Assembly (NCBI GenBank): GCA_017979445.1
Contig: CM030714.1
Location: 17,541,892 to 17,605,891 of the forward strand
Length of the DNA stretch: 64,000 nt
Source of the DNA: Akebia trifoliata
Taxonomy: Eukaryota > Streptophyta > Magnoliopsida > Ranunculales > Lardizabalaceae
Direction: 5' to 3'
Below the pieces are notes generated by a model that worked only from the letters and a program-made list of their open reading frames with translations, was not told the DNA's origin and did not search any database. Each line of letters starts with the position of its first letter. Position 1 is the stretch's first letter. Below, one piece after another: positions 34,742 to 45,968 of the stretch. A program made the translations under genes and the position numbers.

Positions 34742-35656
34742 GACAACTTCAGCAACAATCAGAGCAAAGGAAAAAAGAAAGGTCGCTAGTTTGAAAACTT
34801 GAAAGGGTAATCTAGGCAAAAGATAGAGTAACAAAGAAAAATAGAAGAAAATCTTGAGGGAGTCAAAAAGCTAAGAGCGGTCCGAGCTGAAACATGAGAA
34901 GTCCGAGTAATCAAGTTCAATACTTAGCTTAAACCAGACACAGACTTAGAAGCCACACGTATCTTGTCTACAATCTATCTGAAAATATTTACTTTCCCAA
35001 GTGAACCAAGGGAGAGAGGAGTGAATTCTATGATGAATTTCAAAAGAAAATAATTTTGTTCTCTTGAGCCTGACTCAAAACCTTTAATAAAATTAATCAA
35101 AATTAAAAGTTGGATATTTATTGCGCTCGTGGTAATCAAATATTTTAAACCTTCATACAAAGGGCATTTTCTTTTTCCTTTAAATATGTAATTTTCCCCT
35201 TTATACTAGGGGCATTTTTTTTTAATTTTTGCATGATGTGTTCAATTATCTTCAATGTCATGTTCATTGTCAAACTAGAGGCATTTTATAATAGGAACCC
35301 CAAACTTAAAATTACCCTCTTGATAATAGTTTTTCGAAAAACCCTTGAGGTTCAAAAGAAATAAAAACTCAGGTTTTAAATTCATAAAACTTTTGGATAG
35401 AACCTTGAGGTTCAAATAAAAACACTTCGGATCTCACATTTGACTGTGTCCAGAGATTAACTAATAATTCATTTACCTAGAGTAGGAGATATAACATCCT
35501 TTCGTTTCCAGATTCTTTTTCAAATCCATTCATTCTTGGATTCGATCATTCTCTTTCAGATTCATTATCTTCCAGATTTATTCGTTCTACGATTCATTTT
35601 AATCAGTTTTCTCCAAATTCATTCATTCATTCTTAAAATTCCTTCATTCCTCTGCC
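34742..35656 (+). mobile_element. Element G: 3' untranslated internal region
   Basis: Begins with degenerate units of the type 'gaaaatccgaaaggacaa...aatctaggcaaaag' (34727-34840), also present in element F at 61060-61290. It continues with 'gaggcatttt' phrases and ends with a 'ccagattcattcattctt'-type repeat (35505-35655), again paralleled in F at 61970-62230. Non-coding. Confidence 0.65.
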
Positions 35657-36140
35657 AGTTTTGCTCAGATGCCATCAAGGGTTATCTTGGATTTTGCTCA
35701 GTTGCCGCCAAGGGTTATCTTGGATTTTGCTCAGATGCCGCCAAGGATTAACTTGGATTTTGCTCAGTTACCGCCAAGGGTGATCTTAGATTTTGCTCAG
35801 ATGCCGCCAAGGGTTATCTTGAATTTTGCTCAGTTGCTGCCAAAGGTTATCTTGGATTTTGCTCAGTTGCTGCCAAAGGTTATCTTGGATTTTGCTCAGT
35901 TGCCGCCAAGGATTATCTTGGATTTTGCTCAATTGCCGCCAAGGGGATTTTACTCAGTTTCTGCCAAGGGTTATCTTGGATTTTGCTCAGTTGCCGCCAA
36001 GGGTTAACTTGGATTTTGCTTAGTTGCCACCAAGGGTTATCTTGGATTTTGCTCAGATCCCGCCAAGGGTTAACTTGGATTTTGCTCAGTTGCCGCCAAG
36101 GGTTATATTGGATTTTGCTTAGTTACTGCCAATGGTTTTC
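35657..36140 (+). repeat. 33-bp minisatellite, 15 units (element G)
   Basis: Fifteen head-to-tail units of the type tttgctcagttgccgccaag + ggttatcttggat. All but two are exactly 33 bp, so one frame reads as an 11-residue repeat (DFAQLPPRVIL) for ~110 codons. One unit is shortened. Substitutions are scattered. It sits in the 3' UTR of element G, where no protein is expected; the open frames are a by-product of the period being a multiple of three. Confidence 0.92.
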
Positions 36141-36270
36141 TTGAAATTATGCTCAGTTTATGTTCAAATTATACTCAGATTATGCTCAATCTATACTCAG
36201 TTTATGCTCAAATTATGCTTAGTTTATGCTCAATTTATATTCATTTTATGCTAAGATTTTACTCAGTTCC
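36141..36270 (+). repeat. Short-period (10-14 bp) 'ttatgctcagt' repeat tract
   Basis: A run of 'tatgctcagttta' / 'tatgctcaaat' variants directly follows the minisatellite and reuses its 'tgctcag' core. The same arrangement recurs in element F at 63030-63215. Confidence 0.85.
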
Positions 36271-36560
36271 AACATAAACTCTTTCAAAATTTTATCTCGG
36301 ATTTTAAATGCACACACTTGCATAGTTGTTACATCAGTCAAGGAGAATTTTCTAAAATTCAAGGATCTGACACTGTCAGTGAGAACTCTCGCTCAAGGGC
36401 CAGACAACTTTTTAGTGCGAAGAGATTTTACTTTCAAGGATCTGAACATCCTGACGAATTGTTAAATCAAGCTGCAAAATGAATTGTCACTAGCTTTGGC
36501 ATTCGGATATCGCATTATCTACCAAAATAGATTTACTATCTAGTTTGTTTCAACCCTCTG
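36271..36560 (+). mobile_element. Element G: last internal segment before the PPT
   Basis: Near-identical to 63222-63505 of element F ('gttgttacatcagtcaagg', 'caaggatctgacactg', 'cattcggatatcgcattatc'). No coding frame is supported. Confidence 0.75.
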
Positions 36561-36575
36561 CCAAAGAGGGTCATC
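36561..36575 (+). other. Element G: polypurine tract
   Basis: ccaaagagggtcatc lies directly before the 3' LTR; the same position in F reads ccaaagaagggcatc. Purine-rich with the usual placement for priming plus-strand synthesis. Confidence 0.65.
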
Positions 36576-38344
36576 TGTAGACACCCCATTTTTGTACTTG
36601 CTTGATTAATCAACTCGTCAACCCGATCGCAACGGTTCCCAATGATGGATGTTTATTCCAATGCTTTATTTTGTTACCAGATATGTTTCAGAAATCCGGA
36701 CGAGGTATCTCGAGTTGACAAAACTATAGAAACCACGCTACGCTAGGAAAATATGACCCCAGAAACATAGAAATCATCATCTTACAAATAAAAAGAAGCT
36801 TTACGAAAAAAATCACTAAAAAATGACCAAATTATCAAAATACCCCTAATCTTAAAACAACCCTAGAGCCTACGTTACGCTTAGAAAAACCCATTCAAAC
36901 ACATAAAACAACAAATCAAAATCAAATAAATTATTTTGCCAATTTTCATAGAATTCGACAAAATTATGAAAATGCCCCTCATAAAGTTCACAACTATTTC
37001 GTACGAAAAATTTCATAAATGACACAAACCAATATTCCCATGGAATTCCTTACGAAAAATCGATTCTAAAACATCTTAGAACGTAAAAAATTGACTTAAA
37101 ACGCAAAAGTTCTCTTTGAGGGTAAAACGATAATTTTATAATTTTAATAATTAAAAATTTCGAAATTAATAAATAAACTATTAAATAATTTAAAGTGAAA
37201 CATTAATAAAATTAATTTAAATTTTGAACAAAAAAAATCGATCAATTAGGCTCTCAGGCTAAATTATTTATGGTTACCAAGATATTTATTCAAGGACCCC
37301 TCCATTTGGGGGTCCAAAAAATTAAAGATATAATAAAGGGGGGTTCTCTAAAAAATTAAAGTCAATCAAGTAAGACTAAATTCAAGATATTAAAGTCAAT
37401 CAAGTAAGACTAAAGTCAAAATTAAAGTTAATCAAGTAAGACTAAAATCAAGATATTAAAGTCAATCAAGTAAGACTAAAGTCAAAATCTTAAAGTCAAT
37501 CAAATAAGACCAAAAATCAAAACCTTAATAGAGTTCTAATTAAATAATAATTCTATATAACAATCCTAATTAAATAATAACTCTATTTAATAGAATTCTA
37601 ACTAAAATATAACTCTACCTAAAATAATTCTAATTAAAATATAACTCTACCTAAAATAATTCTAACTAAACTATAACTCTAACTAAAAGAATTATAATTA
37701 AACACTAATTCTATCTAAACAAGCACTTAAAAAATCTATAAATAGGGGTCCTTCACACCCTATTTTCGTATTAAAGAAAAAATCCTAGAAAAAGTAGGTC
37801 AAGAAGCCTCTCCAACCTCCCCAAAACTCTAATTTTGAAGTCCCAACTCCTTACTTAACATCCATACCCCAATTTTAGATTCAAAAAAACACCCAAAAAC
37901 CCTTTCAAAATACCTTGAAATCCATAAAAAAAATCAGAAAACTCACAGATCTAAGAAGGAAATACCTTAACTTGGAGATCCAAAGCGAATCCGATAACAG
38001 AATGAAGCAAGGAGTATTGTATGATGAGCGATTCTATCAGATTTGAGGGAATACAATCGTTGCATTCGAAGGTAAATTTATTTTATTTTTTTTATCTAGG
38101 TCTTTTTGTTAGCAATGTAGTTTTATTTGGGATAAGTAGAGACCGACGTTTGCTGGGCAGGGTTGGTGCCTAACACCTTCCAACCCAGTAATATGATCCC
38201 CGGACTTAGTATCTTTTGTAGATTAGTTATTTTATCCGTTTCGAATCAATGTTCGGTTCCTAGACCGTAATAACTAGGTGGCGACTCCTAAACCTCAAAG
38301 GTTAAAAGCGGATCCGCGCACTCCGTGAATCGAGGGCGTTTTCA
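36576..38344 (+). mobile_element. Element G: 3' LTR, 1,769 bp, Tat/Ogre-like family
   Basis: Starts TGTAGACACCCCATTTTTG and ends GAGGGCGTTTTCA. A TATA box TATAAATAG lies at 37737-37745, ~600 bp before the end. Inside are two tandem tracts: 'aagtcaatcaagtaagacta' units (37365-37520) and 'ttctaattaaaatataactc' units (37530-37715). The base after the LTR begins ATTAC (38345-38349). The same LTR family occurs at 39507, 41196, 58644 and 63522. Confidence 0.9.
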
Positions 38345-39506
38345 ATTACTTTCCGTCAACCATTTTCCAAGTAAACATACACATGTTGGAAAATGTTTGA
38401 CTCTTAGTTTTTGCACCAACCTTGTAAATCTTGAGTGAAAATCGTTGTTGTGCGTCTATTGGTATATTTGAAGATTTCAGGCATCGTTGCTTCGAGTAAA
38501 AAATTGATTGGATGCTTATGTGTACCACAGAACTTTGTTGATCCACCAAATTTGAGTCAAAATTGAAAAATATTTGAGTACTTAGACTCAGTCTATGTTT
38601 TTATAGTTATATCTGAGGTTTTGACCTCTTTGTGTGTAAACACATGCTTCCGGACTATGTTGGTAAGAAAATTCACTGCTGCTTGAACATTCTAAAACTT
38701 ATGGCAGCTATTACATTTGGGTTCTTAGATCCTTCATAAGTTAGTTCTTGCACCATTGTCGCCTTCACTAGCCAATTTTTATGAATTTTTTCTCTTTCTA
38801 AATTTTGAATAAATCTCGTCGAGGTACATTTTGGTAAAATTTTTCCTGCTTTATCGAAAAAGAGTTGGGGGCATACCATACCTTTTTATCTAAGTAAACA
38901 CCTTGGGAAACTCAAAAATAATTACAAAAAAATATTTTGAGAACTTTTTTTCCTCCACGGTGGGACTGTGCCCATTCACGACGGATCACAGTGGGACCGT
39001 CCAACACCTTCAAAATTGTGATTTGGATTACTTTTGACTCCCTTATGTGTTTTGTTCACCTCTTGGACTTCCAAACTTGATTCTTCTATATTTATTTCTC
39101 ATATTTAAAATTATTTCGTGAGCATAATGACCAAATGTGGTCATGTGGCACAATTCATATGATGTTTTAACTGCCTCGTATGAGTATTCATATTGTTATT
39201 TCTTTAAATCTTCTCACATGCTTATCATGCTACATATTTGCATATTTTATTATCTTGTTAGTATGTTATACCAATGTTTCAATAGTTAAATCATTTGGGC
39301 ATTTATTTTTCTCATAGTTGTTCCTTTATAGTAAAATCTTTTACAACTGTTTTGTGCACAATGGATCACTTATTTGCATATCATTTATCTTGTGCACACT
39401 CATTTGCATGTTCTGACATTGTTTTATTTAGTTATATATTTCCTGTGTCATTTATCATGTCAAACTCATGCTTAATAGTCATACTATATTTTGGCATGTC
39501 TATATG
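38345..39506. other. Spacer between element G and the next LTR
   Basis: No gene or known element recognised. A pair of imperfectly repeated phrases near 38955-39002 ('cggtgggactgtgcccattc' and 'cacagtgggaccgtcc') is unexplained. Minus-strand frames at 38346-38549 and 38673-38879 resemble nothing known. Confidence 0.4.
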
Positions 39507-41148
39507 TGTAAACACCCCATTTTTGCACTTGCCTGATTAATCAACTCATCAACCTGATTGCAACGGTTCCCAATGATGGATGTTTATTCCAATACTCTAT
39601 TTGGTACCAAATGTGTTTCAGAAATTCGGATGAGGTATCTCAAACTAAAAAAACTGTAGAAATCACGTTACACTAGGAAAATATAACCTCAAAAATATAG
39701 AAATCATTATTTTTTAGACAAAAAGAAGTTTCACGATAAAAATCACTAAAAAATAATCAAATTATCAAAATATCCCTAACCTCAAAACATTCCTAGAGCC
39801 TACATTACACTTAGAAAAATCCTTTTAAACACATAAAATAACAAATCGAAACCAAATAAACCATTTCACCAATTTTTACAAAATTTGACAAAATTAAGAA
39901 AATGCCCCTCATAAAGTTCACGATCATTTCGCACAAAAAAATTCATAAATGATAAAAATCAATATTCTCATTGAATTTTTTACGAAAAATCGATTTCAAA
40001 ACATTCTGTAACATTAAAAAATGACTTAAAATGCAAAAAGTCATTTTCGATGGCAAAATAGTAATTTTATAATTTTAATAATTAAAAATTTTGAAATTAA
40101 TAATTAAAATATTAATTAATATAAATTGAAATCCTAATTAAAAGTCAAGTCAATCAAGTAAGACTTAAGTCAAAACCCTAAAGTCAAGTCAATCAAGTAA
40201 GACTTAAGTCAAAATCTTAAAGTCAAGTCAATCAAGTGAGACTTAAGTCAAAATCCTAAATCAATCTAATAAGACCAAAGTCAAAACATTAATAGAATTC
40301 TAATTAAACTAAAAAACTATCTAAAACAATTCTAATTAAACTCTAAAACTATCTAAAAAAAACCTAATTAAACTCTAAAACTATCTAAAAGAATTCTAAT
40401 TAAACTATAAAACTATCTAATGTAATTCTAATTAAATACTAACTCTATTTAAAAATAATTCTAATTAAACACTAACTCTATCTAAAATAATTATAATTAA
40501 ACACTAATTCTATTTAAAAAACACTTTAAAAAATCTATAAATAAGGGTCTCTACAACCTATTTTCGTATCAAAAAATAAATCCTAAGAAAAGTAGGTCAA
40601 AAAGCTTCCCTAACCTCCCATAAACCCTAATTGTGAAGTTCTAATTCCTTACCTAACATCCATACCCAAACTTTAGCTCAAAAAACACTTAGAAATCTCT
40701 CAAAAATACCCAGAAATCCATAAATAAATAAAAAATAGTCAGATCTAAGAAGGAGGTACTTCGTCTTGGACGTCTGAAGCGAATCCGGTGACAGAACAAA
40801 GCGACGAGTACTATATGAGGAGCTGTTCTATCAGATCTAGCCGAACAAAACCGTTGCGTTGCAAAGGTAAATATTTTTATTTATTTATTTTATTATTATT
40901 TAGGTCTTTTTAGCAATGTAATTATTTTTGGGAATTAGTAGAAATTGACGTTTTTCGGGCAGGGTTGGTGCCTAACACTTTCCAATCCCGTAATGTGATC
41001 CCCGAACTCAGTATTTTTTAGTAGATTAGTTGTTTGTTTATCCGTTTCGAGTCATTATCAATTCCCAGACCGTAATAACTAGGCGACGACTCCCAAACCT
41101 CAAAGTCAAAAGCGAATCCGCACACCCCGCGGATCGAGGGTGCTTTCA
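39507..41148 (+). mobile_element. Solo LTR of the same Tat/Ogre-like family, 1,642 bp
   Basis: Starts TGTAAACACCCC and ends GAGGGTGCTTTCA. The TATA box is TATAAATAA at 40536-40544. It lacks the 'ggacccctcc...ggggtcc' segment present in the other complete copies, which explains its shorter length. Flanking pentamers are ATATG (39502-39506) and ATATA (41149-41153), agreeing at 4 of 5, so this is a solo LTR with a slightly decayed TSD. No PPT or PBS adjoins it. Confidence 0.82.
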
Positions 41149-41195
41149 ATATATACTTATGGCATGCATCTTGCTATGATAGTTATATTAATTAC

Positions 41196-42942
41196 TGTAG
41201 ACACCCTATTTTTACATTTGCCTGATTAATCAACTCGTCAACTCGATCGCAATGGTTCCCAATGATGGATGTTTATTCCATTGCTTTATTTTGTTACCAG
41301 ATATGTTTCAGAAATCCGAATGAGGTATCTTGAACAGATAAAACTGTAGAAACCACGTTACGCTAGGAAAATATGACCCTAGAAACTTAGAAATCATCAT
41401 CTTTCAGACAAAGAGAAGCTTCACGATAAAAATCACTAAAAATTGATCAAATTATCAAAATACTCCTAACATCAAAACAACTCTCGACCCTACATTACGC
41501 TTAGGAAAATCCTCTCCAAACACATAAAATAACAAATCGAAATCAAATAAATCATTTCACCAATTTTCATATAATTTGACAAAATTACGAAAATGCCCTT
41601 CATAAAGTTCACGAGCATTTCACACAAAAAGTTTCATAAATGACACAAACCAATATTTCCATTGAATTCCTTACGAAAAATTGATTCTAAAACATCCTAA
41701 AACATAAAAAACCAACTTAAAACGAGAAAAGTCCTTTCCGATGGCAAAATGATAATTTTATAATTTTTATAATTAAATACTTTGAAATTAATAAATAAAA
41801 TATTAAATAATTAAAGTGAGACATTAATAAAATTATTTTAAGAATTTAAATTAAAAAAATCGATCAATCAGGCTCTCAGGCAAAATTGTTGAGGGTTGCC
41901 AAGATATTTTTTTAAGGACCCCTCCATTTCGGGGTCCAAAGAATTAAATATATAATAGAGGGGGGTTCTCCAAAAAATTAAAGTCAATCAAGCAAGACTA
42001 AAGTCAAGGTATTAAAGTCAATCAAGTAGGACTAAAGTCAAAATTAAAGTCAATCAAGTAAGACCAAAGTCAACATATTAAAGTCAATCAATTAAAACTA
42101 AAGTCAAAATCTTAAAGTCAATCAAATAAGACTAAAAGTCAAAATCCTAATAGAGTTCTAATTAAATAATAACTCTATTTAATAAAATTCTAACTAAAAT
42201 ATAACTCTACCTAAAATAATTCTAATTAAAATACAACTCTACTAAAAATAATTCTAATTAAAATACAACTCTAACTAAAAGAATTCTAATTAAACACTAA
42301 TTCTATCTAAATCAACCCTTAAAAAAATCTATTAATAGGGGTCCTCACACCCTATTTTCATATCAAATAATAAATCCTAAGAGAAGTAGGTTAAAAAGCT
42401 TCCCTAGCCTCCCATAAATCCTAATTTTAAAGTTTTAATTCCTTACCTAATACCCCTACCTCAACTTTAGCTCAAAAAATACTTAGAAGTCCTTAAAAAA
42501 CACCATAAAATCCATAAAAAAGTTTAAAGAATCCAGATCTAAGAAAGAGATACCTTGCCTCGGAGATCAGAAATCAGATCTGGAGACAGAACGAAGCAAA
42601 CAGTATAGTACAAGGAGCGGTTTTATCAAGATCTAAGGGAACAAAATCGTTGCGCTAAAAAAAGTGAGTATTTTATTTTATTATTATTATTATTTAGGTC
42701 TTGTTAGCAATGTAATTTTATTTGAAAATTAGTAGAGACCGGCGTTTACCGGACGGGATTGGTGCCTAACACCTTCCAATCTTGTAACGTGATCCCTGGA
42801 CCCATATTTTTCTTTCGTAGATTATTTTATTCGCCTTTTAGAGTCAAAGTTTGGTTCCTAGACCGTAATAACTAGGTGGTGACTCCCAAACCTCAAGGGT
42901 CAAAAGCGGATCCGCGCACCCCACGGATCAATGGCGCTTTCA
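41196..42942 (+). mobile_element. Element F: 5' LTR, 1,747 bp
   Basis: Starts TGTAGACACCC and ends ATGGCGCTTTCA, followed at once by a PBS, so it is a 5' LTR. The TATA-like box is TATTAATAG at 42330-42338. It shares variants with the LTR at 63522 that the G LTR lacks: 'aaacttagaaatcatcatctttcagac' is broken differently in G, and 'ggaaaatcctctc' is 'gaaaaacccattc' in G. That supports pairing 41196 with 63522 as the two LTRs of one element. It is preceded by ATTAC (41191-41195). Confidence 0.88.
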
Positions 42943-42943
42943 A

Positions 42944-42963
42944 TGACGATTCTGTTGGGGATC
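42944..42963 (+). other. Element F: primer-binding site
   Basis: tgacgattctgttggggatc, one base after the LTR, is a variant of TGGCGACTCTGCTGGGGATC, the form I associate with this class of plant Tat-type elements. It would pair with a tRNA 3' end to prime minus-strand synthesis. Which tRNA is not decided here. Confidence 0.65.
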
Positions 42964-43570
42964 ATTGAGGATCAAACTTGAAAAATCCCAAATATGGGAG
43001 CATTGCCAGGATGACCTAGTTTTTTTTAAAGTTCGGTTTATTTTATTTATTTGTTTGTTTATTTATTTTTGGCTCGATTATTAATTATTTATTTGGACTT
43101 TGAGTATTTTTGGAATATTATTTTTTATGGCTCAATCGAGGGTTATTTAGAATGACCCTAAGTAATTAAAGAGATCAAGAGGTTTAATTGAGGATGGAGT
43201 GATGATTAATGAACATTGAAGTTTTATATTTTCTATTTTTTTGTTGTTGTTTTAGGATTCTATCTTTAAGCATCGTTTTTTTTTAAATAAAATTTTTTTT
43301 GTGTAAGAGTGCAATGTATCCTTTGACAACATTTTTATATATATTTATTTATTTAAAAAAAAATTAGCATGCTATCCATTGACAGCAAGAAGAAAATTAA
43401 CAAAACAGAAAAAAAAACAAAAAAAAAATAATAATAATAAGAATAAAATTTTGTTTTTTTTTATTTTTATAATAGGTAAGTTATGTTATCCATTGACAGG
43501 AAGCACAAAATAATAGAAAAAATAGTGTTGTCCATTGACAGCATAATGAAAAAAGAGGTTTTTTTAAGGG
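42964..43570 (+). mobile_element. Element F: 5' leader with a recurring 'tccattgacag' phrase
   Basis: The phrase 'atccattgacag' or a close variant occurs near 43374, 43488 and 43530, and a weaker 'atcctttgacaac' near 43317. Each is followed by an A-rich stretch, giving a loose tandem pattern. Non-coding, with T/A homopolymers. Confidence 0.5.
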
Positions 43571-43572
43571 TA

Positions 43573-44290
43573 CTGTTAGCCAACAACACCTATTCGACGT
43601 TTTAAATTGGATTTAGGGTGGTGTGCCACTAGTAAAAGATCGATTTTATACTTTCTATCTTCTTCCCCAATGGAAGACAGAATGGGGCAGCAAAGGGGTG
43701 TTTTTCTCTTTTTCTCTCTCTCTCTCTCTCACTCTCTCACACATTCTCTCTTTCTTCATCTTCTCCTCCTCCTCATCGTCATCAATGGCGGAATCTAATT
43801 CGAATTCAGATTGGGGATCTTTAAGTTCTAATCTAATAGAGCTAATCCTACCCCAGATCCACGACTGCTTGCAGGCTATGACACTCCATCTTCGCTTATC
43901 CTTCTTTCTCTTTTTGCATTTCTGCCATTTAAAAAAAAGGTTTGATTTAGCAATAGCAAAAATAAATGATTGTTTTTTAAAGGTTGCTGATTTGGTGTAA
44001 AAAAAAAAAAATTCTTCCTGATTCAAGAACGATGTTAACAAAAGCTACTGTTTTTGTTCCTCAAATGGGTATGATTCTACATTCTCATATCTCTTCTCTT
44101 TCAATATTTCGTTAAGACTCTACAGAACAAAGAGATCTATTCCTCTGTAAGAGGGATCTCTCTTATGAGAATATAAAAAAAAAAAGATGATTTTTGTTTG
44201 TCAAAAAAAAAAAAAAAAAAACTCCAAAATTTTTCTGATCTGTTCTGTGACGATCAGAAGCTGGAGGGATGATAAATCTCAAATGGGATT
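43573..44290 (+). pseudogene. F-box-like gene fragment with CT-rich 5' leader
   Basis: A CT-rich leader (43705-43780, including a (CT)n run) is followed by an ATG at 43785. Its frame begins MAESNSNSDWGSLSSNLIEL then ILPQI, which resembles the start of plant F-box proteins (W-x-x-L-P-x-D-L-L-x-x-I). The frame then leaves the expected F-box pattern and ends at 43998-44000. At about 44231-44266 the plus strand reads SVVTIRSWRDD, like the 'VCKSWRD' end of an F-box, ~370 bp further on in another frame. I read this as the broken 5' end of an F-box gene, with part of the motif lost or in intron-like sequence. F-box proteins act as substrate adaptors in SCF ubiquitin ligases; this copy cannot. The assignment is tentative. 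Confidence 0.35.
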
Positions 44291-44665
44291 TTACTGTTTA
44301 TATCTGTCATTGAAAGAAGAATCAAAGAAATATGGGTAGCTTTCAAACATCCGAAATACAGATTCGGATTCAAGGTACTTGACAGGGAATCCCTTCTAAA
44401 TTCTCTGAACTTTATAAAGATCGTTGCTTATTTGGTTGAGATTGTTGTCTACTGTTGTTCATACCCATACCTATTTAGTTTTTTTTAGATTTCTTCAAAT
44501 TAATGGTGTCGGTGTTTTCGTATAAAGCTACAGGAAATTGGGCTGTATTTAGATTTAAATGTAAACCAAAATTGGAATCGAAATTGGATTTGGGTTAGCA
44601 TGTTCGATGGATGTGATACAAACCAATAGCTTGTTGAAGGATCAACTCATTCAACAAATAGCTAG
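44291..44665. other. Unassigned segment between gene fragments
   Basis: Contains possible continuation of the F-box fragment that I could not place, and a local ~36-bp direct duplication at 44639-44695 ('gatcaactcattcaacaa' twice). Confidence 0.35.
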
Positions 44666-44899
44666 TTGAAAGATCAACTCATTCAACAATGGGTGGGAAT
44701 TGACACTTTGGTAAAAGCCCAAATCAGAGATCAGTTATTGAGGACCCTTGGATCTTCTGTGTCAGATGCGAGCCACACTTCATCGAAAGTAATTGCAAAG
44801 CTTGCGATGATTGAAATCCTTCACAAGGAATGGCCTGACTTCGTTGGATTGTCACTTTCCAATAGGACACAGCAAGACAAACTCGCTCCATTGAAGTAA
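44666..44899 (+). pseudogene. Importin subunit beta-1 gene fragment
   Basis: A 77-codon frame reads QQWVGIDTLVKAQIRDQLLR, SDASHTSSKVIAKLAMIEI and HKEWPDFVG, then SLSNRTQQDK. This matches the N-terminal HEAT-repeat region of plant importin beta-1 (the 'RWL-LD---K-QIR--LL-TL---V-D-R-TASQVIAK-A-IELP-K-WPELI--LL-N' stretch). The intact protein is ~870 residues and carries cargo into the nucleus. This piece covers under a tenth of it, has no in-frame ATG at its start and stops at 44897-44899. It lies between the PBS and gag of element F, with an F-box-like fragment just upstream. Confidence 0.65.
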
Positions 44900-45963
44900 G
44901 CTTGCGGTGATCCTGTTATGTATGTGGAATATTAGTAAAGTTGGCACACACCTCTCATAGAAAATTAAGGTGTTAGTCATGAACATTTCTCTCGCGTGTT
45001 GATCACCCCTAATATTGCCACTTAGCACATTTTTCTTTTTCTTCGTTTTCTTGAAAAAAAATAAAAGTAAAAATAAATTTTTTTTTAAAGTTTCATTACT
45101 CCAAACAAACTTCGGATGGGACCCACTTGTTGGTTTTTTTTAGGTTTTAAAAAAAAAAAAAAAGAAAAAACAATTTCTTTCAAATTTGGTTTTTAATAGG
45201 TATTTAATTTTTTATAATACCGTAGGTCCCACCTCAAATTTTGGAAATCACATTCCTTATTAAGGATTTCCACCACAACGGTATAGCCTAACTCACTAAG
45301 TAAGATTTTATTTTTACAATGGGTCGTTAAGCTCCACGTGGCATTATCCAATGTCACCAATTCAATGAATTTTGATAGAGAATTTTTCAATATATATATA
45401 TATATATATATATATATTCTTTCTCTTTCAATGTAAACTATTAGGACTTTGGTTGAAAGTTAATAGCTATAAATTTTCAAGAACTTGGATCTAAGCTCAT
45501 TAGTTTTTAATATCATTTTGGATCAAAACTTGTTCCTTGAAATTTAGAAGGCCGTGATATTGAATTATCGATCACGTTGGCTTAAATTTTGAAATCTTAG
45601 TGTGCTCATTGAGAAGTTGGTTGACTACCAAATTTAATTTTTTTTTTTTTTAAGAAAAAAAAGGGGGATTCACCGCTCTTTATCTCAACAACTATCATGC
45701 TATCCTCAATTCAATCTCGTTAAAATCTTGAATTATTTTGGGTCACCCAAAGCAACCTTTGATCGGATCATAAAATTATAAAAATTGTGCCTATAGCAAT
45801 GATTGGATTTGATCAACTATTCTATGCCATATTCATTGATTGATTTGCCATAATTTTAGTTGATATATATTTATGATGTGCTTACTTTGATCTATGTTAT
45901 GGATTTTGAATGTTCTGATTCATGTGGTACCTATGTTGTGATGATCTGATATATCAAACTGGG
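44900..45963. other. Unassigned DNA with a (TA)n tract, left of element D
   Basis: A TA tract at 45391-45418. No gene is supported. It ends 'aaactggg' followed by GCATC, the left TSD of element D. Confidence 0.4.
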
Positions 45964-45968
45964 GCATC

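Noticed and set aside
35657..36140. CRISPR-like regular repeat array
   Set aside because: Units are directly adjacent with no unique spacers, and the context is a plant retrotransposon 3' UTR.
43655..44041. 128-codon minus-strand frame rich in Lys and Glu
   Set aside because: Composition reflects the CT-rich leader and A-runs read on the other strand; the plus strand gives the better F-box-like reading.
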